Source of the DNA: TH-plancto1 sp031431195
Lineage (GTDB): Bacteria; Planctomycetota; Planctomycetia; Planctomycetales; Planctomycetaceae
Reading direction: 5' to 3'
Assembly: GCA_031431195.1 (NCBI GenBank)
Contig: JANPCU010000166.1
Location: 1-19,437, forward strand
DNA: 19,437 nucleotides
Shown here in pieces: positions 1-7,858 of this stretch; within the stretch, counting starts at the first letter, position 1, and every line of letters begins with the position of its first letter. The position numbers and the translations under genes are program-made. Below the pieces are notes generated by a model. It saw only the letters and a list, made by a program, of their open reading frames with translations, searched no databases and had not been told where the DNA came from.

Positions 1-457
1 CCCCGACCAGGGTGGACGTGATGCGCCGGGACTTCCCAGCCTGCTATGCGGCTGAGACGTAGGGTCGGTGTCACGCTCGCCACGCCGGGGCCATGCGCAA
101 AGCCTCCTGACCCCGCCACCCTGCCGAACTCCTCGCTACACTCGGCCTTCGTGACGCGTCGGGTTACTGAGGAGGAGATCGCCGCATGCTTGGCGATTTC
201 CCACTTTGCAGTCGCATCAAGACTCACACATTTGTTACAGTGAGGACTGTTGCTGTCCGTTTCGGATCTGCCCCGAAACAACTTCCTGAAAGTCATGCAG
301 AGGATTCACCGCAGAGGGCGCTGAGGATCGCGGAGGGCCCTGTGATCTCCCGTACTTTCCTCCGCGAATCTCTGCGCCCTCTGCGGTGAATTCCGGAAAC
401 TTGTTTTGGACCATCTTCGTTGACCTCTCGCCCGGTTCTTCCGTCGCTCCCGTGACC
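1..457. other. Left-edge region without a convincing gene
   Basis: No gene is supported here. One frame is open from the window edge and stops with TAG at 60-62; it could be the last ~19 codons of an upstream gene, but there is too little to identify it. A GAGGAG before the ATG at 186 looks like a ribosome site, but that frame runs straight through the palindromic repeat at 304-391 and resembles no family I know. The stretch most likely holds the leader of the DUF1501 gene that follows, plus the repeat. Confidence 0.5.
304..391. repeat. Imperfect inverted repeat, 33-nt arms
   Basis: The left arm 304-336 and right arm 359-391 pair at about 30 of 33 positions when one is reverse-complemented; the core is CACCGCAGAGGGCGC. 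The loop is 22 nt (337-358). This type of 'CCGCAGAG' palindrome is commonly seen dispersed in planctomycete genomes. The right arm overlaps the GTG at 386, which argues against that codon as the start of the downstream gene and for the ATG at 458. A folded RNA here would lie in the leader of that gene. Confidence 0.8.
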
Positions 458-1861
458 ATGCCGAACAATCGCCGGACCAGCACGAACTCCCTACCCACGC
501 GCCGCGAGTGGTTGCGGTGCGGGGCCTTCGGGGCGGCAGGGTTGACGTTGTCGCAGTTGTTGCGGATGGAGGCTCGGGCCGGAGTCGGCTCCTCGACGAA
601 GGCGGTGGTCAATATCCATCTCGATGGCGGGCCGTCGCAGTATGAGACGATTGACCCCAAGCCCGAGGCTCCGCTGGAGATTCGCGGGCCGTTCCTGCCG
701 ATTGAGACTTCGGTCCCCGGCATTCGGATCAGCGAGCTGATGCCGCAGGTGGCCGCACTGGCGGATCAGTTCGTGTTCGTGCGATCGCTGGTCGGGTCGG
801 ATGGGCAGCACAATGCCTTTCAGTGTCAGTCGGGGTTCGCGGAGAAGGATCTCCAGTCATTCGGCGGTCGACCGGCGTTCGGGTCGGTGATCGCCAAATT
901 GCAATGCCATCCGGACGACCCCGCTCCGGGGTTTGTGGACCTCATGCAGGGGCGACCGCTCGTGCGGGACAGTGCGCGTCCGGGGTTTCTGGGCCCGGCT
1001 TATCGTCCGTTTCGCCCCGACATCAGTGCGCTGTTCGCACGGGAACTCGAAGAGGGGATGAAGGGGGAACTCGCCCGGCGAGGTACGGAGCATTCGCTCA
1101 AGCTGACGCTCGATGAGCGGATCACGCTCAACCGGCTGGCCGATCGGCAGTCGTTGCGGACGGAACTCGACCGGGTGAAGCGGGAGCTGGATGCGTCGGG
1201 AATGATGGCGGCGATGGACCAGTTCGACCGGCAAGCTGCGGGGATCTTGACCTCGGGGCGATTGGCGGAGGCGCTCGATCTTTCGAAGGAGTCTCCCGCG
1301 GTCCTGGCCCGCTACACCGCTTCCGGGCCGCAGCGAGGCGTGCAGGACGAGACTTCCGAGGGTGCCAATGCCCCGCAGAAGTTCCTGCTCGCGAGGCGGC
1401 TGATCGAGGCCGGTGTGCGGGTCGTCAGCGTCTCGATCAGCGACTTCGACACGCATTCGAAGAACTTCCCTCGCATGCAGAATCTGGTCCCGATTGTCGA
1501 CCACGGGCTGGCGGCGTTTGTCACTGACCTCAAGGAGCGCGGTCTGTGGGACGATGTGCTGGTCGTCGTGTGGGGCGAGTTCGGTCGCACTCCGGTCGTG
1601 AACTCCAGCGGAGGCCGCGACCACTGGCCGCGCGTTAGCCCCTGCCTGCTCGCGGGCGGGGGGCTGCGCTGTGGCCAGGTGATCGGCGCGACCGATCGCA
1701 CCGGAGCCGAGCCGAGAACCCGCCCCGTGACCTATAAAGACATCTTCCGCACCCTTTATCGCCACCTCGGGATCGATGCCAAGCAGGAGACGCTCACCGA
1801 TCCGCAGGGGCGACCGCAGTACCTGCTCGATGACGGCGAAGTGCCGAGGGAACTGGCGTGA
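458..1861 (+). CDS. DUF1501 family protein with Tat-type leader
   Basis: This 467-residue protein belongs to DUF1501, a family expanded in planctomycetes and distantly related to the alkaline phosphatase/sulfatase fold; its substrate is unknown. Residues 14-36 form a twin-arginine leader (TRREWLRCGAFGAAG), so export of the folded protein is likely. Family marks are HLDGGPSQYETIDPKP at 54-69, WGEFGRT near 372 and GGRDHWPR near 386, which carry likely metal-binding Asp/His residues. The frame is open back to a GTG at 386, but that codon lies inside a palindromic repeat, so ATG 458 is preferred; no strong ribosome site is visible. DUF1501 genes usually pair with DUF1549/DUF1553 cytochrome genes; none lies downstream here, so this is an orphan copy unless the partner is upstream of the window. 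Confidence 0.93.
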   Translation: MPNNRRTSTNSLPTRREWLRCGAFGAAGLTLSQLLRMEARAGVGSSTKAVVNIHLDGGPSQYETIDPKPEAPLEIRGPFLPIETSVPGIRISELMPQVAALADQFVFVRSLVGSDGQHNAFQCQSGFAEKDLQSFGGRPAFGSVIAKLQCHPDDPAPGFVDLMQGRPLVRDSARPGFLGPAYRPFRPDISALFARELEEGMKGELARRGTEHSLKLTLDERITLNRLADRQSLRTELDRVKRELDASGMMAAMDQFDRQAAGILTSGRLAEALDLSKESPAVLARYTASGPQRGVQDETSEGANAPQKFLLARRLIEAGVRVVSVSISDFDTHSKNFPRMQNLVPIVDHGLAAFVTDLKERGLWDDVLVVVWGEFGRTPVVNSSGGRDHWPRVSPCLLAGGGLRCGQVIGATDRTGAEPRTRPVTYKDIFRTLYRHLGIDAKQETLTDPQGRPQYLLDDGEVPRELA

Positions 1862-1866
1862 GTCCC

Positions 1867-1889
1867 GTGGGATAGGCTTCCAGCCTGTC
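1867..1889 (+). repeat. 23-nt dispersed repeat arm, copy 1
   Basis: This 23-mer (contains GGATAGGCTTCCAGCC) is an exact reverse complement of 2298-2320 and differs by one base from 17848-17870; 17885-17907 matches in reverse complement. It starts 6 nt after the DUF1501 stop codon. After a 16-nt spacer it is followed by GACAGG, the first six bases of the opposite arm, so a hairpin like the one at 17848-17907 may once have been complete here. Confidence 0.85.
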
Positions 1890-2050
1890 ATCGTCCGCAG
1901 GAGAAGACAGGGGAACCATTCTCCCCTGTCCCCAACCCTGCCCGATGTAACGAGCAAACCCTGGGGAGCCTCGGATCTCTCGGTGAATACAATTTTGTGA
2001 GTCCAACCCCCTCATTTGGCGACCGGAAACCGTCCGCGGGTGGAGTGCTT

Positions 2051-2153
2051 CAATCTGTGCCAATCGGTGAAATCTGTGGACCCATCCCTCTTCGTTCGAG
2101 CTTCCTCAGAGCGGGGGAGTTCGTCCACAGATCGCGCAGATTTTCACAGATTT
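2051..2153. repeat. Imperfect inverted repeat of 'ATCTGTGGA' type
   Basis: The segment 2051-2080 (AATCTGTGCCAATCGGTGAA followed by ATCTGTGGA) is roughly the reverse complement of 2124-2153 (TCCACAGATCGCGCAGATTT and onward). Arms are about 30 nt and the loop about 43 nt. It is nested inside the pair of 23-nt arms at 1867 and 2298. Confidence 0.6.
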
Positions 2154-2297
2154 CAGAGGCTTCGCGACGGCAAGTTTCAGCTCGGGAGGAGGGGGCGGTC
2201 TCGGTGCGGAGCTTGGTCGTCTCGGGGCGCGGAGTTTGGCTTCGTGATATGTTGTGAAGGAGAGGGAGCAAAGAGGTCGGGGCTGATGCACCAACAC

Positions 2298-2320
2298 GAC
2301 AGGCTGGAAGCCTATCCCAC
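2298..2320 (-). repeat. 23-nt dispersed repeat arm, copy 2
   Basis: This is the exact reverse complement of 1867-1889, 23 of 23 bases. Its last base is also the last base of the TAG stop of the ABC permease gene (2322-2320 on the minus strand), so it sits exactly where a 3' end or terminator would be. No AT-rich target duplication is evident at either copy. Confidence 0.85.
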
Positions 2321-3138
2321 TACCCGCCATACGCCCCGTAGCGTCTTAATCCCCGCGCAAACACCCAGCGGTTGAACCAGAGCAGGGCGATCACCCACGC
2401 GACTTCGATCAATAGCTCACGCCCCATCTCGGCATGGGTGTACTTCCCCAGTGCCAGCTTACAGGGGAAGTAGGCCAGGTACTTAAACGGCAGCCACTCG
2501 ACCCAACCCGGCAGCAGATCGAGCGGGATCATGTGGCCTGACAAAAAGTAATTGAGCATCATGTAGATGAACAGCAGCGAGCTGACCTCTAAGAACCAGA
2601 ACGCGATCAACCCGAGTAAGCTCTCGATCAGAAACCCGAGCAGGAACGCCATATTAAGAGCGAGAACCAACCCCGCAATCGTCAGCCCATCGGGCCAGCC
2701 GGGGAAGTAGTCACGGCAGAGGTAGAACACGATCACAAACGGGATCGTGGCGACCACGTAGTAGACCAACTTGTGGGCCACGCGATACCAGAACAAATAG
2801 CCGAGCATGTCGATCGGCTGGATCAGGTACTTTTTGAGTGTCCCCTCGCGAATGTCGCGGGCGATCCCGCTCGACAGCCCCGGCATGCTGGAGAAGGCCC
2901 GCGCGAGCATGGCCATCAAGTAGTACGCGACCATCTCGCCATACTTATACCCGGCGATCTGTTTGTCAGAAGTCGTGTCCATCGTGCCGAAGATCGCGCC
3001 CCACAGGAACACCTGCGTGATGATCGGCAGGAACCGAAACAAGGTCCCCAGCGCAAAGTCCGACCGATACGCGAACCTCTCGGCCATTGAGGTGCGCATG
3101 ATCAGCCAGTAGACGCGGAAGCGGTGGGGTAGGGTCAT
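2320..3138 (-). CDS. ABC-2 type exporter permease
   Basis: A 272-residue integral membrane protein of the ABC-2 family (COG4587/pfam06182 type), the membrane half of an exporter of unknown substrate. About six hydrophobic helices are visible near residues 31-51, 68-84, 122-140, 151-174, 180-203 and 241-259. The loop EGTLKKYLIQPI at 98-109 is the conserved cytoplasmic stretch of this family that likely contacts the ATPase. It lies 230 nt downstream of the ATPase gene on the same strand and is presumably co-expressed. These systems usually encode two related permeases in a row; only one is present, because the next gene downstream is on the other strand. The start is the ATG at 3138; no clear ribosome site precedes it. 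Confidence 0.9.
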   Translation of the reverse strand: MTLPHRFRVYWLIMRTSMAERFAYRSDFALGTLFRFLPIITQVFLWGAIFGTMDTTSDKQIAGYKYGEMVAYYLMAMLARAFSSMPGLSSGIARDIREGTLKKYLIQPIDMLGYLFWYRVAHKLVYYVVATIPFVIVFYLCRDYFPGWPDGLTIAGLVLALNMAFLLGFLIESLLGLIAFWFLEVSSLLFIYMMLNYFLSGHMIPLDLLPGWVEWLPFKYLAYFPCKLALGKYTHAEMGRELLIEVAWVIALLWFNRWVFARGLRRYGAYGG

Positions 3139-3368
3139 CTGGGGGACTCAACGTCGACGGACACTCCGAGTCCGGTGAATCAATTCGAGGGAGCGAGCGA
3201 GCGTGCAATCTACCAAGGCGGCTCCGATGTCGCGATGGGAGGGTCGTTCGGGTTGGCGGCAGGTAGCGGAAGTCGTCAGACTTTCGCCGTCTCGGATTCG
3301 CGTCTGGGGCGGCGATTTTTTGACGAATTCCGCGACGAGCGCTCCGCTTCGGGGACTTCGCGTCGCGG

Positions 3369-4355
3369 CTAAACGGGGGGTGTCGTCGTATCAGTGAAGA
3401 ACTCGCCGATGACTTCTTCCAGGGGCCGATCTTGCACGCTGATGTCTTCGATCTGGCAGCGTTCGAGGAGAGCGCTGAGGGTGGCGGGGACGCGGGTGCG
3501 TTCGACTTTGAGCTTGATGCGGGGGGGCTTGTTTTCCAGGACAGTGCCGTACTGTTCGAGGTTCGGCGGGGCCTCGCCGGCGATCTGGAGTTGGATCACC
3601 TTCTCTTTGCTGAAGCGTTCGACGATCTCGGCCAGCGGGCCATCGTGTTTGATGACTCCTTGGTTGATGACGACGGCGCGGGTGCAGAGGGCCTCGACAT
3701 CCTTCATGTAGTGGCTGGTCAGCAGGACGGTGATCTTGTGCTCTGACTGGTAGAACTTGAGGAATTCTTGGACTTTCCGCTGCGAGACGACATCCAGCCC
3801 GATCGTTGGCTCGTCGAGCAGTAACAAGTCCGGACTATGCAGCAGCGAGGCGATCAGCTCCATTCGCATGCGTTCGCCGAGTGACAACTCCCGCACCGGT
3901 CGCCCGACCAGTTGGCCCACCTCCAACAGCGAGACCAGTTCATCGAGCCTGCGGCGGAACTGTCCCGCCTCGATCCCGTAAATCTCCTGGTGCAGCCGGA
4001 ACGACTCCTGCGCGGGCAAGTCCCACCACAGCTGATTCTTCTGTCCCATCACCAGAGCAAATCGCCGCCGGTAGTCGTAGCTGCGCTCCCAGGGGACGTA
4101 GCCGAGTGCGGTGGCTGCGCCCGAGGTCGGAAAGATGAGCCCCGCGAGCAGCTTGAGTGTCGTCGTCTTTCCGGCTCCATTCGGCCCGAGAAAGGCCACC
4201 ATCTCACCCTCTTCAATGGTGAAACTCACATCGCGGACGGCGTCAATCGTTTTGTACTCACGATGGAATAACCCGGTGACGGACGCCCACATCCCCTCGC
4301 GCTTCTGGTAGACGCGGTATTGCTTAGACAGATGGCGAACTTCGATGGCTGGCAT
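3369..4355 (-). CDS. ABC exporter ATP-binding protein
   Basis: This 328-residue cytoplasmic ATPase energises the adjacent ABC-2 permease. In order: Walker A GPNGAGKT at 57-64, Q-loop GQKNQL near 104, signature LSLGER at 158-163 (a divergent LSGGQ), Walker B LLLLDEP at 177-183, D-loop GLD at 187-189 and switch His in TSH at 213-215. The C-terminal ~80 residues form the accessory domain common in NatA/drug-exporter ATPases. The frame is open to 4517, but the extension lacks family sequence and would overlap the DUF4058 leader, so the ATG at 4355 (MPAIEVRHLSKQY) is chosen. The gene is divergent from the DUF4058 gene with a 172-nt gap. Substrate cannot be told from sequence. Confidence 0.95.
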   Translation of the reverse strand: MPAIEVRHLSKQYRVYQKREGMWASVTGLFHREYKTIDAVRDVSFTIEEGEMVAFLGPNGAGKTTTLKLLAGLIFPTSGAATALGYVPWERSYDYRRRFALVMGQKNQLWWDLPAQESFRLHQEIYGIEAGQFRRRLDELVSLLEVGQLVGRPVRELSLGERMRMELIASLLHSPDLLLLDEPTIGLDVVSQRKVQEFLKFYQSEHKITVLLTSHYMKDVEALCTRAVVINQGVIKHDGPLAEIVERFSKEKVIQLQIAGEAPPNLEQYGTVLENKPPRIKLKVERTRVPATLSALLERCQIEDISVQDRPLEEVIGEFFTDTTTPPV

Positions 4356-4527
4356 GCGAGGATGGTAGGCGGGATCGAGTTGGTTGGGTAGCGTGTTGTG
4401 GGGGAGGACGCGGCTGGCCGGACCGATCCCTCTTGAACTCCGACCCCGCTTCCTCGACGATGGCAGCATGTGGCGGGTCTCTGAGGAAGCCCCGACTTCC
4501 GTTTCACACGTTCGCACAGGCCGAGTG

Positions 4528-5322
4528 ATGCCATCTCCATTTCCCGGAATGAACCCGTATCTCGAACAGCCCGCCGTGTGGCAGGACTTTCATCAATCGT
4601 TGGTGACACACATCCGCGAGGCTCTAACAGGCCAAGTGCGCCCGCAGTTCTCGGTGAAGATCGAAGAGAGCGTCTTCATTCACGAACCATCCAGCGAGGA
4701 GCGGCGAAGGCGGCTGGCCCGGCCTGACGTGGCCGTGTTCGAGAACTCGGGACATGGCAATGTGGCAGTTGCGGAGGCACCCGCCAACAGTGTCGCGGCG
4801 CTGATTGCCAGCCTGCCCGACATCGAGATCGAAAAACACTCGTTCATTGAAATTCGCGACCGGCACAGCCGCGATCTGGTCACCATGATCGAGGTACTCA
4901 GCCCCTCCAACAAGCAGTATGGCCCCGATCGTGAACAATACATGGCCAAGCGGACGCTGTTTTTCCACAGTGACGTGAATGTGGTGGAGATCGATCTGCT
5001 GCGAGGCGGACCCCGGCTCCCCTTGACGGGTGTTCCGGAGTGTGATTACTGCCTGATGGTCAGTCGTCCGGCGATGCGGCCCGATGTGCAGGCCTGGGCT
5101 GTGACGTTACGCGATCCGCTGCCGACGATTCCGATTCCTCTGCGCGGGACAGCACCGGACGCGACACTCAATCTTCAGGCCCTGCTCCATGAAGTTTATG
5201 ACGCGGCGGGTTACGAGGACTATCTCTATGACACGCCGCCCGAGCTGCCTTTGGCGGAGGCCGAAGCCGCCTGGGCCAGTCAAATCTTAGTGCCAGTGAT
5301 CGGGAGCGGGGAGGCGACGTGA
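4528..5322 (+). CDS. DUF4058 family protein
   Basis: A 264-residue protein of DUF4058, a family of unknown function found in cyanobacteria, planctomycetes and related groups. The start MPSPFPGMNPYLE is the family's conserved N-terminus, which fixes the ATG at 4528 although the frame is open to 4384. The central part carries ARPDVAVFE at 64-72, IEVLSPSNK at 121-129, K141 and VVEIDLLRGG at 152-161. This spacing of PDV, E-V-L-S-P-S-N and K resembles Uma2-type PD-(D/E)XK nucleases, so a nuclease-like fold is possible; that is inference. No signal peptide or membrane helix is seen. The stop codon lies in the loop of an 11-bp hairpin. It is divergent from the ABC ATPase with no clear functional link. 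Confidence 0.92.
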   Translation: MPSPFPGMNPYLEQPAVWQDFHQSLVTHIREALTGQVRPQFSVKIEESVFIHEPSSEERRRRLARPDVAVFENSGHGNVAVAEAPANSVAALIASLPDIEIEKHSFIEIRDRHSRDLVTMIEVLSPSNKQYGPDREQYMAKRTLFFHSDVNVVEIDLLRGGPRLPLTGVPECDYCLMVSRPAMRPDVQAWAVTLRDPLPTIPIPLRGTAPDATLNLQALLHEVYDAAGYEDYLYDTPPELPLAEAEAAWASQILVPVIGSGEAT

Positions 5323-5337
5323 GACGCCGCTCCCGAT
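5299..5337. terminator. Hairpin enclosing the DUF4058 stop codon
   Basis: ATCGGGAGCGG at 5299-5309 pairs perfectly with CCGCTCCCGAT at 5327-5337. The TGA stop (5320-5322) lies in the 17-nt loop. There is no following T-run, so an intrinsic terminator or an RNA-stabilising 3' structure are both possible. Confidence 0.45.
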
Positions 5338-5381
5338 GCCTGATATGGCGTTAGGCGAGCGGCCAGACTTCGCGTCCCCAT

Positions 5382-5405
5382 AGACTTCCGAGACTTCGGA
5401 AGTCT
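5382..5405. repeat. Dispersed 'AGACTTCCG' hairpin, copy 1
   Basis: AGACTTCCG at 5382-5390 and CGGAAGTCT at 5397-5405 form a perfect 9-bp stem with a 6-nt loop. The same units, in longer form, occur at 12561-12596, which marks this as a dispersed palindromic repeat. Confidence 0.7.
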
Positions 5406-5783
5406 CGCGGGTGGGTTTTCACGGGCCGATCGCGTAAGAGTGGTCTCTCACGCGAGGGTGAGTAGCGCATGATGGCCCTGACATCGCTTTGGCAGTCTGG
5501 TTGACGAAGGAGTCGGAGGATTGAAAAGCCAGCGCGCTCACCGAATCTTTGGCTCTCCCACAACCCGGACGCTCACAGCAGCGTCTGGGGCACTCGCGCC
5601 CCCTTCTCTCGGCGAAAATCCGCGTCCCCTGCGGTTCAGTTCTTGCCCCCCTCTGCCAAGTTTGCCCACGATTCGACATCGCATTCAGTGATTTCCAGAC
5701 CCCACAGCGACCGGCTCTCGCTCTCGTCCCGGCCACTCGGTAGGATCGTCTCTCGTCGTCATTGTTCTCACTCACCTGCCCAC

Positions 5784-5788
5784 AGGAG
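5784..5788 (+). promoter_or_regulatory. Ribosome binding site of the sulfatase gene
   Basis: AGGAG at 5784-5788 lies 5 nt before the ATG at 5794. It is one of the few clear Shine-Dalgarno sequences in the window and supports this start. Confidence 0.65.
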
Positions 5789-5793
5789 TTCCG

Positions 5794-7656
5794 ATGTCAC
5801 GGGTTCTGACACTGCTTGTCGGGAGTTATCTGCTCCTCCATCCGATCACGACCGTCCCAGCTGCGGACCGCCCCAACATTCTCTGGATCTCCAGCGAGGA
5901 TAACGGGCCGCAGTTGGGGTGTTATGGTGATCGGGATGCGAACACGCCGAACCTGGATGCTCTCGCGAAGCGGTCGGTGATCTACCGAAACTGTTGGTCG
6001 AATGCACCGGTCTGTGCCCCAGCTCGCACGACGATCATCACTGGGATGTTCTGCCCGAGTACCGGCAGTGAACACATGCGGAGCGAGGTGCCACTGCCCT
6101 CTGGAATGCAGCTGTTCCCGCAGACTCTGCGCGAGGCTGGGTACTACTGCTCCAACAATGTCAAAGAGGACTACAACGTCACCAAGCCCGGCAAGGTCTG
6201 GGACGAGTCGAGTAACAAGGCCCACTGGCGAAAGCGCCCCGCTGGGCAGCCGTTCTTCGCGGTGTTCAACTTCACGACGACGCACGAGAGCCAGGTCCGC
6301 CAGCGGCCGCACAAGTTTGTGCATGACCCGGCGAAGGTCCACGTCCCCGGCTATCACCCCGACCTGCCCGAGGTCCGCGAGGCGTGGGCGCAGTACCACG
6401 ACCAGATGACGCTCATGGATGGACAGGTCGGCCAGAAGCTGGCGGAGCTGAAGGCCGATGGACTCGATGAGGAGACGATCGTGGTCTACTTCGGCGACCA
6501 CGGACCAGGTCTGCCGAGGTGCAAGCGATCGCCTTGCAACAGCGGGTTGAACGTGCCGTTGATTGTGCATGTGCCGGAGAGGTTTCGGTCGCTCGCCCCC
6601 GAGGGATACACAGCGGGCGGGCAGATCGAGCGGCTGGTGTCGTTCGTCGACCTCGCCCCGACGATGCTCAGTCTCGTGGGGATTGACCCACCGGCGAAGA
6701 TGCAGGGCCGGGCCTTTGCGGGGCAGCACCCTGCCACTCCGCGTGAGTCCCTCTTCGGCTACCGCTCGCGGATGGACGAGCGGCTCGACCTCACGCGATC
6801 GATTCGTAACGAGCGGTTCGTCTACGTGCGGAACTTCATGCCGCACAAGACAGCAGGCCAGCACCAAACGTACATGTACGAGACGCCGATGATGCAGGCA
6901 TGGAAGACGGCATATGATGCCGGAACTCTCGCTCCCGAACATTCGAGGTTCTTCGAGCCGGATGCCCCCGAGGAACTGTACGACCTCGCGTCTGATCCGG
7001 CTGAGATCCACAACCTCGCCAGCGATCCGCAGCACGTGGATGTCCTGCGGAAGATGCGGCTCGGTCTGCACAACCTGCAACTGGAGATCGGCGATGTCGA
7101 CCTGCTCCCCGAAGCCGAGATGCACCGCCGGTTCGTGGGGAGTACGCCGTACGAGCTGGGCCATGACCCGTCGCGATTGCGGATCGACCATGTACTCGCT
7201 GTCGCTGAACTCGCGAGTGATACCCGCGACCCGAGCTGGAACCAGTTCCCGCACCTGCTCTCGCACCCCGAGCCGGGCGTGCGGTACTGGGCTGCGATGG
7301 GACTGATGCTACGCGGGCGCGAGGCCGTCGCCGGGAAGGTGCCCGCCCTGGTCGCACGGCTCGATGACGAGTCCCCGGCGGTCCGCGTCATGGCGGCGGA
7401 GACGCTGTTGCGAGCTGGGTTCACCTCCGAGACCAAAGCCCGCGAAGTCCTCGTCCAAGCCTGCACCGATGGCCCCGCGCCTCCCGCCTTGGCGATCCAG
7501 GCCCTGAACGCGGTCGACGACCTCGGACAGTTGGGCCTGGAGGTATTCCGGTCGCTTCCCCAGGAGGATGCCGCCAAGCCCGAAAAGTCGCGCAACCACG
7601 GCGACTACCGCCAGCGGTTGCTGGCGAAGCTGGGGACGAAGAGACAAAGTCCGTGA
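5794..7656 (+). CDS. Secreted sulfatase with C-terminal HEAT-like repeats
   Basis: A 620-residue type I sulfatase, closest in pattern to N-sulfoglucosamine/heparan-type sulfatases. Residues 1-24 are a signal peptide (hydrophobic core LTLLVGSYLLL), so it acts outside the cytoplasm, probably on sulfated polysaccharide. CAPAR at 74-78 is the C-x-P-x-R motif; Cys74 would be converted to formylglycine. Metal-site residues are in SSEDN at 33-37 (Glu-Asp in place of the commoner Asp-Asp) and GDHGPG at 234-239; HE at 164-165 is a likely substrate-site pair. Residues from about 475 to 585 read as alpha-helical HEAT-like repeats (PGVRYWAAMGL, PAVRVMAAETL), a tail often fused to planctomycete sulfatases. 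A clear ribosome site fixes the start. Substrate cannot be assigned. Confidence 0.95.
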   Translation: MSRVLTLLVGSYLLLHPITTVPAADRPNILWISSEDNGPQLGCYGDRDANTPNLDALAKRSVIYRNCWSNAPVCAPARTTIITGMFCPSTGSEHMRSEVPLPSGMQLFPQTLREAGYYCSNNVKEDYNVTKPGKVWDESSNKAHWRKRPAGQPFFAVFNFTTTHESQVRQRPHKFVHDPAKVHVPGYHPDLPEVREAWAQYHDQMTLMDGQVGQKLAELKADGLDEETIVVYFGDHGPGLPRCKRSPCNSGLNVPLIVHVPERFRSLAPEGYTAGGQIERLVSFVDLAPTMLSLVGIDPPAKMQGRAFAGQHPATPRESLFGYRSRMDERLDLTRSIRNERFVYVRNFMPHKTAGQHQTYMYETPMMQAWKTAYDAGTLAPEHSRFFEPDAPEELYDLASDPAEIHNLASDPQHVDVLRKMRLGLHNLQLEIGDVDLLPEAEMHRRFVGSTPYELGHDPSRLRIDHVLAVAELASDTRDPSWNQFPHLLSHPEPGVRYWAAMGLMLRGREAVAGKVPALVARLDDESPAVRVMAAETLLRAGFTSETKAREVLVQACTDGPAPPALAIQALNAVDDLGQLGLEVFRSLPQEDAAKPEKSRNHGDYRQRLLAKLGTKRQSP

Positions 7657-7757
7657 GTAGACGGTGGGCGACAACTGGGTAGCACGTCCCTGAGTCCTCG
7701 AAGGGCGTGGAGAGCGGGTGGCGAGTGGACATCCTCGTGAAATGGAAGCCAGTGAGC

Positions 7758-7798
7758 GACGCCCACGCCCTTCCCCAAAGTTGTCAGGGCGTGCCACC
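7758..7798 (-). repeat. Dispersed GC-rich repeat, copy 1
   Basis: About 41 nt containing AGGGCGTG and GTGGCACGCCCTGAC, read on the minus strand, match 12708-12748 on the plus strand with only a few differences. It lies in the short gap between the convergent sulfatase and lipoprotein genes (7657-7858), which holds no other feature I can support. Confidence 0.65.
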
Positions 7799-7858
7799 CT
7801 AATTTCCTTCCTCCAGTCTGTGCGGCCTCGACGGTCGTGCCACCCGACCCGGCACTGG

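Larger units (their letters stand above)
1862..2319. other. Repeat-rich gap between convergent genes
   Basis: This gap lies between the DUF1501 stop and the stop of the minus-strand ABC permease. It has no convincing gene; the short open frames across it resemble nothing and contain repeats. It holds one 23-nt repeat arm at each end in opposite orientation (1867-1889 and 2298-2320) and a second inverted pair inside (2051-2080 and 2124-2153). Terminators for both flanking genes would be expected here. Confidence 0.7.
5323..5793. other. Gap before the sulfatase gene
   Basis: About 470 nt with no supportable gene. Minus-strand open frames of 70-118 codons cross it, but they are arginine- and proline-rich without any family resemblance. 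It contains the right half of the DUF4058 hairpin, the 'GACTTCCG' hairpin at 5382-5405 and the sulfatase ribosome site. Confidence 0.55.

Noticed and set aside
186..389. 67-codon open frame with a GAGGAG ribosome-like site
   Set aside because: It runs through the 304-391 palindrome and has no family resemblance or codon signal.
857..1957. 366-codon open frame antisense to the first DUF1501 gene
   Set aside because: Same reason: a codon-composition shadow of a well-supported gene, running into the downstream repeat.
5797..7266. 489-codon open frame antisense to the sulfatase
   Set aside because: The sulfatase has complete motifs on the other strand; the antisense product is Arg/Val/His-rich without family features. 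Long antisense frames are expected in GC-rich coding DNA.
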